The notes beneath the pieces were generated by a model. The model searched no databases, had not been told where the DNA came from, and worked only from the letters and a program-made list of their open reading frames with translations. A program made the position numbers and the translations under genes. Of a stretch of 64,000 nt of DNA, positions 47,877-57,763 are shown one piece after another. Where the stretch lies: positions 4,894,501 to 4,958,500 of the forward strand of contig JABELC010000001.1 in assembly GCA_028455995.1 (NCBI GenBank). The letters run 5' to 3'. Every line of letters begins with the position of its first letter. The first letter of the stretch is position 1. The stretch is from Scleromitrula shiraiana. Its lineage: Eukaryota > Ascomycota > Leotiomycetes > Helotiales > Sclerotiniaceae.

Positions 47877-48401
47877 GGCGGAAACTGGAAGACGTAGCTC
47901 GGTAGAAACACGATGGATAAATGACAGAATAGAGTCTAGATGTCTAGATCTTCGGAGGGTCTACTGTGAATATTGATGGATGGGTGGATAGGATTTTGAG
48001 GGAAAATATGGGGAGGTTGAACAGGAGGTCGGCCATCTTTAGTATTCAAAAGAGTACAACAGGCTGAATCACAGTACAATTACTGTCTTATCATTCACTT
48101 TGTTTCACATGGTTACATTTCTAATACCTATAACAAACCATAATTGCATGAATAGCATAAAATAGAAGAATATATTGATAGAATGGGGAGTAGCACTAGA
48201 TTAGATTCCGTATGGGGTATACTGTAATGCGGGGTAGTGACAACTAATATCCTATCGCTTAAACGGGGTGGATCGCAGCCTTGTCACGCACTAAGCCACT
48301 TGTACCACTCACCATCATCACTTTGAGTACATACTGAAATCAACTACACCAATTACAACTTCAACTACCTACATAGGCATCTGCTTAGGTATTCATTCAT
48401 C
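47877..48401. promoter_or_regulatory. Divergent intergenic promoter region
   Basis: 525 bp between copy A of the small mitochondrial-type gene (minus) and the DUF4743/Nudix gene (plus). Both promoters should lie here. No convincing TATA box or other gene was found. The last 90 bp are rich in A, C and T, as expected of a 5' leader. Confidence 0.5.
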
Positions 48402-49441
48402 ATGCCTCAAGAAAAGATTTATTCCTATTTAGATCTTGTAAAAGCATGCGATAGGTACGTAAGCTCCCTATTATGTCCATGTTCGATCAGGAACACATGT
48501 TCCCGAATTATGCTAATATATTTCACAGCTTCCCATACGATAAGGATATCGATACAGTATACAAACTGTTGATTGGAGAAGATGATCGCCCTCACGGATA
48601 TATGCTTCCTGAAATTGTACAGAAGATGCCTTGGACGAGCGATTTTGTTCTGAGCCATGAGCAACCCCTCACCGTCAGATTAAACAAACCTTCCTCAAAT
48701 ACCAACAATTTCTCAACTTTTTGTAATGAAGCCTTTGCTACTGTCATTAATACCGCCATTTCCCAGAATTTATTTAGTACCTTCCACGGCGAACATAGCG
48801 AACCCTATTTCATCCCCGGAATCAAAGACGTCCATCTAGAAAGATACGCCGCGCCTTTATTTGGGACCCTCAGTAAAGGAGCTCATCTCACTGTATTTAC
48901 ACGCGCCAAGAAAACAAATGGCCAAGAAGAACTAAAAATTTGGGTTGCTAAAAGAAGTGCTCTGCTTTTCACCTACCCAAATAAATATGATACCACGGTT
49001 GCGGGTGGAATCCGATGGCCGGATTCACCTTTTGAAACGATCGTTCATGAAGCAGACGAGGAAGCTTCTCTGGATGCCGAACTCATCAGATCTAGTATAC
49101 GTGCTGTTGGAGCAATTACGTATATAAAAACTTCCGGGTTTGGATCCGGAGGGGAGAGGGGATTGATTTCTCCAGATTTGATTTACCTTTATGATTTAGA
49201 AGTCGGAGAAGATGTGGTTCCCAAACCACGTGATGATGAGGTGGAGGGATTTTATCTTTGGAGTGTAGATGAGGTGAAAGAAATGTTGGTGCGAGGCGAG
49301 TTTAAGACCAACAGTGCGGTGATTATGATTGAGTTTTTTATAAGACATGGAATTATTACTGAGGAAAATGAGATGGATTATGCACAGATTCTTATGAGGA
49401 TGCATAGAAGAATACCATTTCCTACTGCTCCGGCTAGTTGA
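48402..49441 (+). CDS. DUF4743 / Nudix hydrolase (YJR142W-like)
   Basis: Predicted cytosolic Nudix hydrolase of the DUF4743-Nudix family. Fungal members are often labelled thiamine pyrophosphokinase-related, and characterised relatives hydrolyse diphosphates of oxidised thiamine. Two exons (48402-48454, 48529-49441; intron 74 bp with GCTAAT before the acceptor) give 321 aa, normal for the family. The DUF4743 half (residues about 15-130) contains RPHGYMLPEIVQKMPW. The Nudix half begins GTLSKGAHLTVFTR; the Nudix box region reads GGIRWPDSPFETIVHEADEEASL, with the glutamates of EADEEAS in place. The canonical Arg is His and the terminal Gly is Ser, a departure typical of this subfamily. A TYIKTSGFGSGGERGLISPDLIYLYDLE strand follows. 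The short first exon starts at the only suitable ATG and restores the frame exactly. Confidence 0.88.
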
Positions 49442-49884
49442 ACCTAGTTGAACGATGGGGTTGCGTGATAGGATAAGAGTGGTTGGAATGGGGTGAAAGT
49501 GGAAGGGTGACATGAAAATTTGAGTCTTTGAGTGATAGTTTGCGTTTGGTCAATTGGCGTAGAGCGTCTGCATCATAGCTCAATGCAGTAAATAGATATA
49601 TTTAGGGTTTTGCTAGAGACCCACAGCAATGGAGAAATATTGGTATCAAGGTACAAAGTTCTATAGAATTTCTCATACATCACAACATACCTATATAGTT
49701 TGCACCAGAAGCGAAAGGAAGAAAGTCGACATAGTGTTGGCTTGATTAATTGTATTAAAGGTATAGATTATTGAAGTAATTATCTTAAACGTACATGGTC
49801 TAGCTTCTCCTTTATGCCCACCCAGCTGTGAATACCACAACCGGCCTCCAAGGGCCGGCGCTGCACGGAACTGATGGCGTTTCT
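49442..49884. other. Intergenic region between convergent genes
   Basis: 443 bp between the Nudix stop codon and the 3' end of the minus-strand prenyltransferase relic. No gene or repeat recognised. Confidence 0.6.
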
Positions 49885-50846
49885 CTATCTTTCTCGGTAG
49901 AGCTGGGGCGCAGAAATGGCATCCATGTACGTTTCAATTCGCTCCTGCGCTTCAGCGTCATTTGCTACATAGCTATCCATTGGATAAAGAACTGTACGAG
50001 CTGCTGGCCAAGACAGATCTTTGTTCTTGAAATGGAAACAGGACAGCCCCGGTTTTCCGCGGTATGGTTCAAAGGAGCCGCCAGCCATCGAACCGTAGAA
50101 CAGTTCGATTGCCTGAACACTGGAATCGGGATCCGTCTTGAGATCCTTTTGAGCCATTTGCGTCGCTAATGCACCAGGGTGTGCAACGTATACCTTAATT
50201 TCAGCATCCTCTGGGTTCGGCAATAAGCCAAGTGAGAAATATATGGGGTAGTCATTGCCAGTCATGATGCTCTGTAATAATTTCCATGAGTTAGCGAACC
50301 GCAGGCGCCCAAAGCCTCACGGGTAACTCTGAAAGCATCTTGTCGCCCGGATGCTAGTGGGTTCAAGTAAATTTTCCACTTCTCAAGGCTCTTTGGGGTA
50401 GCAAAACTATGCCATGAAGCTAGCATACCTTCAGCATTCGAGGGAAACAACAAACTTCGAACGAGGTTGAGGTGATCCAGGGACCCTTTTGTGGGTCCGT
50501 ACTCTCTCGCTATATCGTCGCTCAAGCGCGAAGTACTCTCTTGGAGGGCGGCTAAACTATTTTGAACTGGCTGGGCCTCAATCAAGAACCGCAACTCAGA
50601 TGCTCCAGTGTCTTGGGATAAAGCAAATGAGTACTCAAAAGGTGAGTAGTCATCGCTCACGTCGGAAATCCATACTGACTTGTCCAACTTCCGTGGTACT
50701 ACATCCTGACACCATTCTCCCCCAGAAAACTTCAAGGCGTGCAGCAGCTTCTTCAATATGGCCTCATCTTGTCCAACGGCTTCAGAAAGGCGCATAAGTT
50801 GCCGATTAGCCTCACTAATATAACTCCCATTGACCACCTGGTACAT
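49885..50846 (-). pseudogene. DMATS-type aromatic prenyltransferase, frameshifted
   Basis: Relic of a fungal indole/aromatic prenyltransferase of the tryptophan dimethylallyltransferase (ABBA-fold) family, soluble enzymes that attach dimethylallyl groups to indoles. Two minus-strand frames meet at 50262-50265. The first carries DDYSPFEYSFAL, ELRFLIEAQP and KIYLNPLASG; the second carries DYPIYFSLGLL, AEIKVYVAHPGA, ELFYGSM, PGLSCFHFKNKD and a C-terminus near TYMDAISAP. The change of frame falls near 50297-50301: reading the other frame from there gives FANSWKLLQSIMTGNDY, which continues the family pattern, so one base has been lost. A very short or weak intron is the alternative. The N-terminal part is also irregular: the frame stays open upstream to about 50990, through a proline run, without a clear ATG or the usual family start. 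It lies 1.9 kb from the PrnB/IDO-like gene, which is damaged as well. Confidence 0.78.
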
Positions 50847-52710
50847 GAGAGTGGGAGGTGGAGGAGGTGCAGGGGGTCTGGTAAGCTTGATTGCAGCTTC
50901 GGTGCCTTGGAATTGGTGAATGAATTGCTTTTTTGTTGGTACAACCAGGCTTCTGGTTCCTCTTGGTATATGAGAGCCATATCTCCTGTAAAGTTGCGAC
51001 TTTCAAAGTTATCAACGCTACGAGGTATACTGTGAATTTGATGTATTTATTCATTTTTGGGAACTTGAAATAACCAAACTGTGGGAACTATGGCGTGGCG
51101 TCTAGCCTACGTGGATCTGTTAATAAGACGATGTCTTAAAGAATCACTAGGAGTTATCGACTAGAGCTTAATTTTGCATTGGTTCTTCAATCTAGATCAA
51201 TGAGCTGTGCCACCGAACCGTCGTACGAAGAAGAGTCATTAGTTCGATGTTCAGCAACGAATTATGTCGTATTTTCTGAACATCTCGAGTGCTATCACAG
51301 ATATAGATTCAGAATCTGCGGCGCTTACAGAAATGGAGGCCAAGTATTCTGGGCAACTGGTGCACTAGTTTGAGGATTTGATGACCACTAGTCACTGTTA
51401 TCAACAAGCGGTAAAAGAATTGAGGTATCAGCCCACATAAGGTAACGATTCGAAGAGTTGTCGCCATCTTCATGGAGTAAGATTTCTCGCTCTTCACGTA
51501 TTAAGCTTCGTGATGCTACTTTTGAAAAAAAAATCCTTTTGTGGCACAGTATATCGGGCTGCAGTAGATCTTATCCTCCCGCAGGAGGGCGTGCTCTTCT
51601 GCAGTAGAGAGTTACAGGTGACATTTCGTAAAACGAAAGAGATTCATCCATCTCCCTTCTAAGACCGGTATCCGAAGCCGGAAAACTAGAATTGTGAAAA
51701 TATAATATTATATGAACATGTAAAGGAGGGAAGCTAATATGGAGTATGCCAATATATTTGATTGAAGAATATTAACAGAACTGCAGATATTTACCTTCTG
51801 ACGATGTGACAAAACGATACTAGTAAAATGGAATGCAGCTTCAACTGAAAGATAGTGGGTATGTCTGTCGTAAGGGAAAGGTGGGGCAGGATCAGAAAAA
51901 GTGAGAAATATAAGAATTGTGTAAGTGAGATTCCTAATAGATGGATGATCCAGGTGATATTTCTACTAGATAGGTGATAAATAAGCGAGTGAACGCTTGA
52001 GGAAGAAAGGGAGTATGATCAGGCTGGGGTGTGAATCATGTAAATTTCTCCATCTGTCAGCTTCTTATTCTCTGAGTATCCTAGCCTGGGTGATGCGGTC
52101 CGGAACACGCACGCACACACATTAATATATTTTCGTCTTCAATGCTACCCTACCCCCGCATCTAATTAAATTAGCAACTGGCAACAAAAGAAATTGAATA
52201 TGTACTGATCATTATCCCGCCTTCAGAGTATACTTCCTTTTGGGAGTGGTGCTTGTTTTCTACTTGATGCAATGCGGATGTCGCACAGGGGCTCAATAGT
52301 CTCGTCAAATTCTAGCAGGGACTGAACAGCCTAATATGTGATATCATCCTAGCTCGTGATACTGTGACTGAAATTCATGAATTCCTAGCATACCGCATAA
52401 CAACTCGCGGGCAATGTTTCCCGGTAGCTCATTACCTAGTATATTGCATGACGACTCTAGTACGACTTTCAAGAATTCTTGGCTGGTACAAAATGATGCC
52501 TTGCCATTTTACAATGTTCATTGGGTCCTTGGGATTATTTCTTTCTTCGTTCTCCTACGATTAGGGACAGCGAAGTATTTCAAAGTCAAGGTATGTACCT
52601 TGATGCAATAATATTTCCTGAAGGTTTGTGCTCTTACAGTTCGTAGGCTCTCTCTATCTCGCCTCCCTGCGAGAAAATAATTGAGCAGGCAGAGCGCACA
52701 AATAGTTACA
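50847..52710. other. Region between two decayed metabolism genes
   Basis: Divergent spacer between the prenyltransferase relic and the PrnB/IDO-like gene. The first 150 bp may still contain the prenyltransferase N-terminus. A short plus-strand frame around 52415-52600 contains a hydrophobic segment (VHWVLGIISFFVLLRLG) that could be a membrane helix of a lost gene, but I cannot assign it. Otherwise nothing is seen. Confidence 0.5.
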
Positions 52711-54678
52711 ATGGACACGAAAATTCTGGCTTTCTGTCCAGAGAAGCGGGATTTTGCACCTCTCCGAACAGTAAAGGGACTTCCGCTTTCCCATGTAGTA
52801 TGGGATCAACTTGGTGTCGAATTATCTCCCCTGGTCAACACTCAGACTGTTCGAGAGAATGTCACAAAGATGCCACTACTTGACGCGTCTGCTGAAGCTT
52901 TACCCGACCTCTACCTCCGACGGGCTGCTACCATTCTAGGAATGACGGCCCATGTCTTTGTTCGCATGGAAGGAAGCGAGCCTCTCACACTGAAATACGA
53001 TCGTCATAGCGATATACTACCGCCATCGCTTGAAATTCCGTGGACCCTACTCTGCAAACGACTCGGGAAACCAGCACCGGCTCTTACTTATGTTGATGGC
53101 GTGGTAGCCAATTTCACATCTACCAGCTTCTCATACAGCGGCGTGACGCTCGAAAATTTGGAGTTAGTCATTCCAACAGTCGGTACCAAAGAAGAGCTTA
53201 CGTTCATTGGTATCATAATTGAAATCAATGCCATAAAAATACCGATTCTTCATCAAGTCATTGAGGTCCAGAGATCTGTCTTGGCTCAAGATTTTTCTTC
53301 GCTCAAAGAAGCAATACGGAGTGTTCATAAACTGATGAAACATGTCACTAAGATTTTAGAAAAGCTCCATGCAAATCGAGCTCACAAGACTCATATTGAT
53401 CCTCTCATATGGACGCTAACTGTGGCAAATTTGGGAATCCCGTGGATAGAAGGTGTGATTGGAGCTGCGGGCACAGCGCATCCATTCTTTCACACGATGG
53501 ATGAATTCATTGGGAGATCTGAATACAATACAGGTATCGGCAAAGAAGCGCAAATTGTTCGAGCTACCACGTATCCTATCCATTGGCCCCAATTTCTCGA
53601 GGCCATTGGAGAAGTGTCAGTCAAGAAATACGTTACTACTTCGAAGGATGGAGAACTAGTGGACCTCTGGAAAACCTTTACAGACTCGTACCAGGGAAAT
53701 AACGGTTTACTAGGATTGTACCGGCGAAAGGTATTCGGCTTCCTTGCTGTCTCATTCAGGATTGGTCGAAATGCAACCATCAATGGTTTAGGTCGCAAGC
53801 GCAGGAATGAGCCTTGGCTAGAAGCTGATCAACAATTGGAAAAGAGACGACTAGAACGCAAATGTCTCGACTCAGATGGAAATATCCCGGGTACGAGACC
53901 CAGTTCAAACAAATTCTTTATGTCCCAACTCATAAAAGACAACTCGAAAGAAGCTGGATATTGGTTTTCAGCCAAGGGCAGTGTTTAAAACGCAAGCAAG
54001 TTTATGCAGAAGCATCCAGGAGGCGATACTGTGATTGAGTTAAGCAGCGGTCAAAACATTACCGAAATCTTGAAGGCGGTCGCTCATTTGACGAACCTTT
54101 TGATCAGCAATCAACTTGAGTCCTATCGCATAGACACCCTGAAAAAATCGAAATTCGATTCTTCAAAGATAGAAGAACGTTACATGGCCGCCGTCGATCT
54201 TGGTCAAAAAGCAGCCAAGATGGAAAACGTGCACCGGAGAAATTTCCAGTTGTTGAATGGGAAACTTACAATACTGAACAAACCTGAATTTCTCACACCC
54301 AAGAAGGCACTTCACCTACTTGATGCAAAGAACAGGCTTCAGGATGAGCATGTGCCGTCATTGGACACCCTACTCGATGATATTGCGAAAGTAGACATGA
54401 AAATTGACCTGAGCACCATTCGAGCTCAAATGATCAGTCTTGTTCCATCAGAATCAAAAATAAGCACCGCGATCCGTTCCTTAAATTACGAAATGGCGGA
54501 AGACATGATACAGAAAGATTTAAGTCATTTTACTGCGGTAAAAATGCTTGTTGCTATGGTTCTTGGAACTTTCGAAGATCTTGGCTTCACATATTCCAAG
54601 GGAGTTCAGTTTGAAACTATTGTAAACAATTTAAGTAGCGTACTAGCAAATCAACTGATATTGCTTGCGGGGAAATGA
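52711..54678 (+). pseudogene. PrnB/IDO-like (DUF1864) - cytochrome b5 fusion, split by one TAA
   Basis: A heme protein of the indoleamine-dioxygenase/PrnB (DUF1864) superfamily fused to a C-terminal cytochrome b5 domain; relatives oxidise or rearrange indole compounds. ATG 52711 opens 425 codons containing PDLYLRRAATILGM, LPPSLEIPWTLLCKRLG and AHPFFHTMDEFIGRSEY (near residues 256-272), then RATTYPIHWPQFLEA. The b5 domain begins GYWFSAKGSV; a TAA at 53986-53988 follows exactly where b5 domains have the Tyr of VYD. The frame continues unchanged as NASKFMQKHPGGDTVIEL, with HPGG the axial-heme loop, and a second His in AVAHLTN. A further 190 residues of helical, Lys-rich sequence extend to 54678. 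With the stop read through, the protein would be 655 aa. No other lesion is visible, so the mutation looks recent; readthrough or a sequencing error remains possible. Family assignment is by motif resemblance. Confidence 0.75.
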
Positions 54679-55535
54679 TTTGTTACTAGTATATGTATTT
54701 GCAAAAGGTTGATTTGATATGGGAGTAATCACGATGATGAGGCAGAATATCATAAACGACATACACGAAGAGGAAGTAAGCACTCGACAGATGAGGAGGT
54801 ATTTTATTCTAGATAGTAGTACAATCATCATATTGTCAGATATTATTGTATAAACTTGAAGTAAGAAAGTTTGATGATTATTAATTAATTAAAATAGATA
54901 CTATTAATATAAAATTATTAAAATGCTAGTACAGATATATACTACTAGTAGTATTATATTTATATGTTTATATATTTATATATTTCTTTACTACTAGTAG
55001 TAGTAATACGAGTATTAACTTATAAAAAACTTGAAAATATAAAAATTAAGTACTAGTATTTACTACGACTACTACTAGTACTAGTAGTAGTATATGATAA
55101 TATTTTAAAATTTGAAATTGATTATTAAAAATCATTAAAAATCTATATTTTGGAATATTTATAATTCATTAATAATAATATACATTATAAGAAGAATATA
55201 TAAATTTTTATACTACTAGACTAAATTAAGTCTATTGTACATGATACTAATCAAGTAGTTGTATTTAAATCCGAGTCTTCAAGTTTCAACTTAGCAACTT
55301 GAAGAGAGTTTTTTCTTTTTTATTAATACTACTAGTATATATTTTTTCAATTAATTATTTGTTTTACAATGTTATATAGTATGATATTGTTGTATATTCA
55401 AGTTAAATATACTAGTTTTATTTTGCTACTAGTAGTGGATTTCAAATTTACTACTACTAGTAGTAGTAGTACTTATTTCTTAATAGTACTATCGAGATGT
55501 ACTTAGAAAAGAGGTTAATGTCACACGATTATAAG

Positions 55536-55650
55536 TCTGATTAATCAGCAAAATGGAGGCTCTTATAGCTCTTTCTGAGTCCGTCACCTAGTTTTAGATC
55601 AACAACTTGAACTACAATTACACCCGGCAACTGGATTCTTTCTTTTCTCA
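55536..55650 (+). repeat. Dispersed diverged repeat, copy 2
   Basis: Reverse-complement match to 33632-33762. Shared blocks read here include CACCTAGTTT, AGATCAACAACTT, TACAATT and GGCTCTTAT. It sits in the third AT-rich block, 22 kb from copy 1 and in opposite orientation. Confidence 0.75.
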
Positions 55651-56922
55651 CTTATACTTGAATTAGATTCCTTCAAGTTTATAATATCAACTTGAACTTC
55701 AAGTTGAAGAAGAAGTAGTAAGCATTTGACGCATTCAAGTTAAGAGGGATTTTATTTTAAATAATACGATATTAATAGATATAATACTATATAAAATAAT
55801 GAAAAAATAATGAAAAAAAATTATTAAAAAATAAAATACAGTACTAGTACTAAAATAAAATAAAAAATTTTGATAATTCATCAACGAAACAAATTCTAAT
55901 CAAATAGACAAAGATCAATTGTATACTAGTAGTAATATTATGATAGATTATTTATATTAATGATCATCATGGCTCAAGTTCAAGTTGTTAATTAACTATT
56001 AATCCGAGTCGATTATTACTAAGAAGCTTCAAGTTTTTCAAGTTGTAATAAAAATATACTAGGATAATTATTAGTACTAGTATCATAGTAATAATTATTA
56101 CTAGTAATAAATTTATTAATTATATATTAATACTATATTGTTTATACTACTAGTAGTAATTACTAGTATTTATAAAAAATTATAAAAACTATCATTATGA
56201 TATTAGACTACTACTAGTAGTAGTTAAAGCCTGAGTTTATGTGTATATATTACTAGTGATGTATAGTATTTGGTATTGTAGATACTAGTAGTATTGAACT
56301 TGAACTTGAAGGTACTAGTAGTACTAGTAGTAGTTGATGTTGCCAGTGATAAAATCAGTAACTTAAAGATTGATAAGATTGATGATATTGATACTAGTAA
56401 CTTGAAGGTTGATGAATAAGGTTGATTCGTCAAGAAATACGATTACTAGTATGTGGGATAAATTCTATTGGTAAATTGCTGGTGAATTGTCGGCATGCCT
56501 TTGTCAATTGATGGTTAATCAGTAGTCAATCGGCCGCAAGGTCTAACCAACCTGCTTTTATTAGCATTAAAAATTTTGACATACGCCAGAGTGATTTTTA
56601 TCAGTTGTTGACAGATAAGGATTGCCTTCAAGTTTGCTAAAACCATAGAAATTTTTTGGCTGATGTTATAATTTAATTACTACAATAGATACTAGTATTG
56701 ATATGATAGAATTATTAAAATCTATAAATATATATATATAAAATAGTAAAAACTTGAATATACTAAAATCATAATCAAAATCGCTTATTTTAATATCATA
56801 TTCTTGCTCGGTCTTTACATTCTTACCTACCGTCTGAGTATTGAAATGAATATTTTCGAGGTTGAGGCTGAAAATTAGAGAAAGTTGGCAGTAAACCCAA
56901 TCGAGGTTAATGTGCGGATACT

Positions 56923-57030
56923 CACGTGATCCTCAAATTAGCGCGCAAAAAAATTCTTCAACTTCAACTTCATTATAAATTTTCTATCTCGCGCGTTTTC
57001 TTTTTTTCTTCTTCTTCTTCTACATCTCTA
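56923..57030 (+). promoter_or_regulatory. Probable promoter of the U14-bearing transcript
   Basis: A palindromic CACGTG E-box at 56923-56928 is followed by a TATAAATT element near 56973 and a long CTTCTTC pyrimidine tract at 57000-57020. In fungal promoters this arrangement commonly marks a transcription start, here about 650 bp upstream of U14. Inferred from motifs only. Confidence 0.4.
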
Positions 57031-57204
57031 CAACAACATTAACACCGACAGATCATAATTTCAGTAATGGTATCTTTTTGTTCATATTTTTCATGTTGGA
57101 TAATCCATTTCTGCATCCATCAATGCTTTCTCATCTCTTCAATTAATCATGATGGTATGTTTACAACAAACATTCGTTTTCGCGATTTTCTCTCCATTCC
57201 CTCA

Positions 57205-57330
57205 AATCTAATGATGACAATTCAATAATACTTCTTTTCCCAAATTAATCGACCATGATTAAAATTACGCTGTTCGAGAGATACTTACGAGTTGATCTTG
57301 TTACTTGCCAGTACATGTTGTCTGAAAGAT
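57205..57330 (+). ncRNA. Candidate box C/D snoRNA upstream of U14
   Basis: A perfect C box (ATGATGA at about 57210-57216) and a downstream CTGA D box (57321-57324) are flanked by ATCT and AGAT, which can form a 4 bp terminal stem. The size of about 126 nt suits a C/D snoRNA. I could not match its guide regions to rRNA with certainty. A competing minus-strand reading frame covers the same DNA. Confidence 0.35.
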
Positions 57331-57649
57331 CTTCAAAATTCACATTTTTCCAAAGCACTTCGGCTTCGAGAATTCTAACTGACCTCATGAAAAGTTTTTC
57401 TAGTACTCGATTTTCATTGCGCACGCAAATTCGACACATGAACATACAATACAATTGAGGGAAATAGGACTGTACTGTCATGACCTGACAAGATGCACAG
57501 ATGATATGATTTGATCAATCCGAAAGCCTCATTGTCTACTTGCTATTACTACACAATCTCTATGATGCCACTAACAACCAGGTCTTTCTATCGTTTGTCT
57601 TCAACTGCAGCAAAATGGTTAGTTGCATTAATTCTCTTTTCTCTCCCAA

Positions 57650-57763
57650 GCTTCTTATGATGAAACACATACCACATTCGCAGTTTTCACTCGAGTCCTC
57701 GACTTAGAACCTAAACAGAGGATAAATGAGGGCCAATTCTTCCTTGGATGTCTGACTTGAAGC
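57650..57763 (+). ncRNA. U14: U14 box C/D small nucleolar RNA
   Basis: U14 is an essential nucleolar RNA that pairs with 18S pre-rRNA for 18S maturation and also guides one 2'-O-methylation. All diagnostic parts are present in order: terminal stem strand GCTTC (57650-57654), C box ATGATGA (57657-57663), domain A ACATTCGCAGTTTTCAC (57674-57690), complementary to the 18S 5' region around GTGAAACTGCGAATG with one extra T, domain B CTTCCTTGGATGT (57739-57751), a perfect 13 nt complement of 18S ACATCCAAGGAAG, D box CTGA (57752-57755), and closing stem strand GAAGC (57759-57763). Domain B abuts the D box, as in known U14. The 114 nt length is typical. It is preceded by GTTAGT at 57618 and may be intron-encoded. 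Confidence 0.93.

Larger units (their letters stand above)
54679..57649. other. AT-rich, RIP-like block (about 54840-56460) and snoRNA upstream region
   Basis: From 54840 to 56460 the DNA is A/T-dominated with very frequent ACTAGT and TAGTAGTA motifs and many CTTGAA/TTCAAG motifs, with no coding capacity. Copy 2 of the dispersed repeat is inside it. A second small AT-rich patch lies at 56690-56780. Between them, 56460-56660 has ordinary composition but no gene. From about 56900 the composition is normal again and a probable promoter and snoRNA-bearing transcript begin. Confidence 0.65.

Noticed and set aside
51179..51373. Plus-strand 64-residue frame upstream of the PrnB/IDO-like gene
   Set aside because: No domain, no signal peptide and no supporting context; likely chance.
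57245..57481. 78-residue minus-strand frame opposite the C/D candidate
   Set aside because: Fairly protein-like but without homology I recognise, and it lies in the strand opposite a probable snoRNA transcript; kept only as an alternative.
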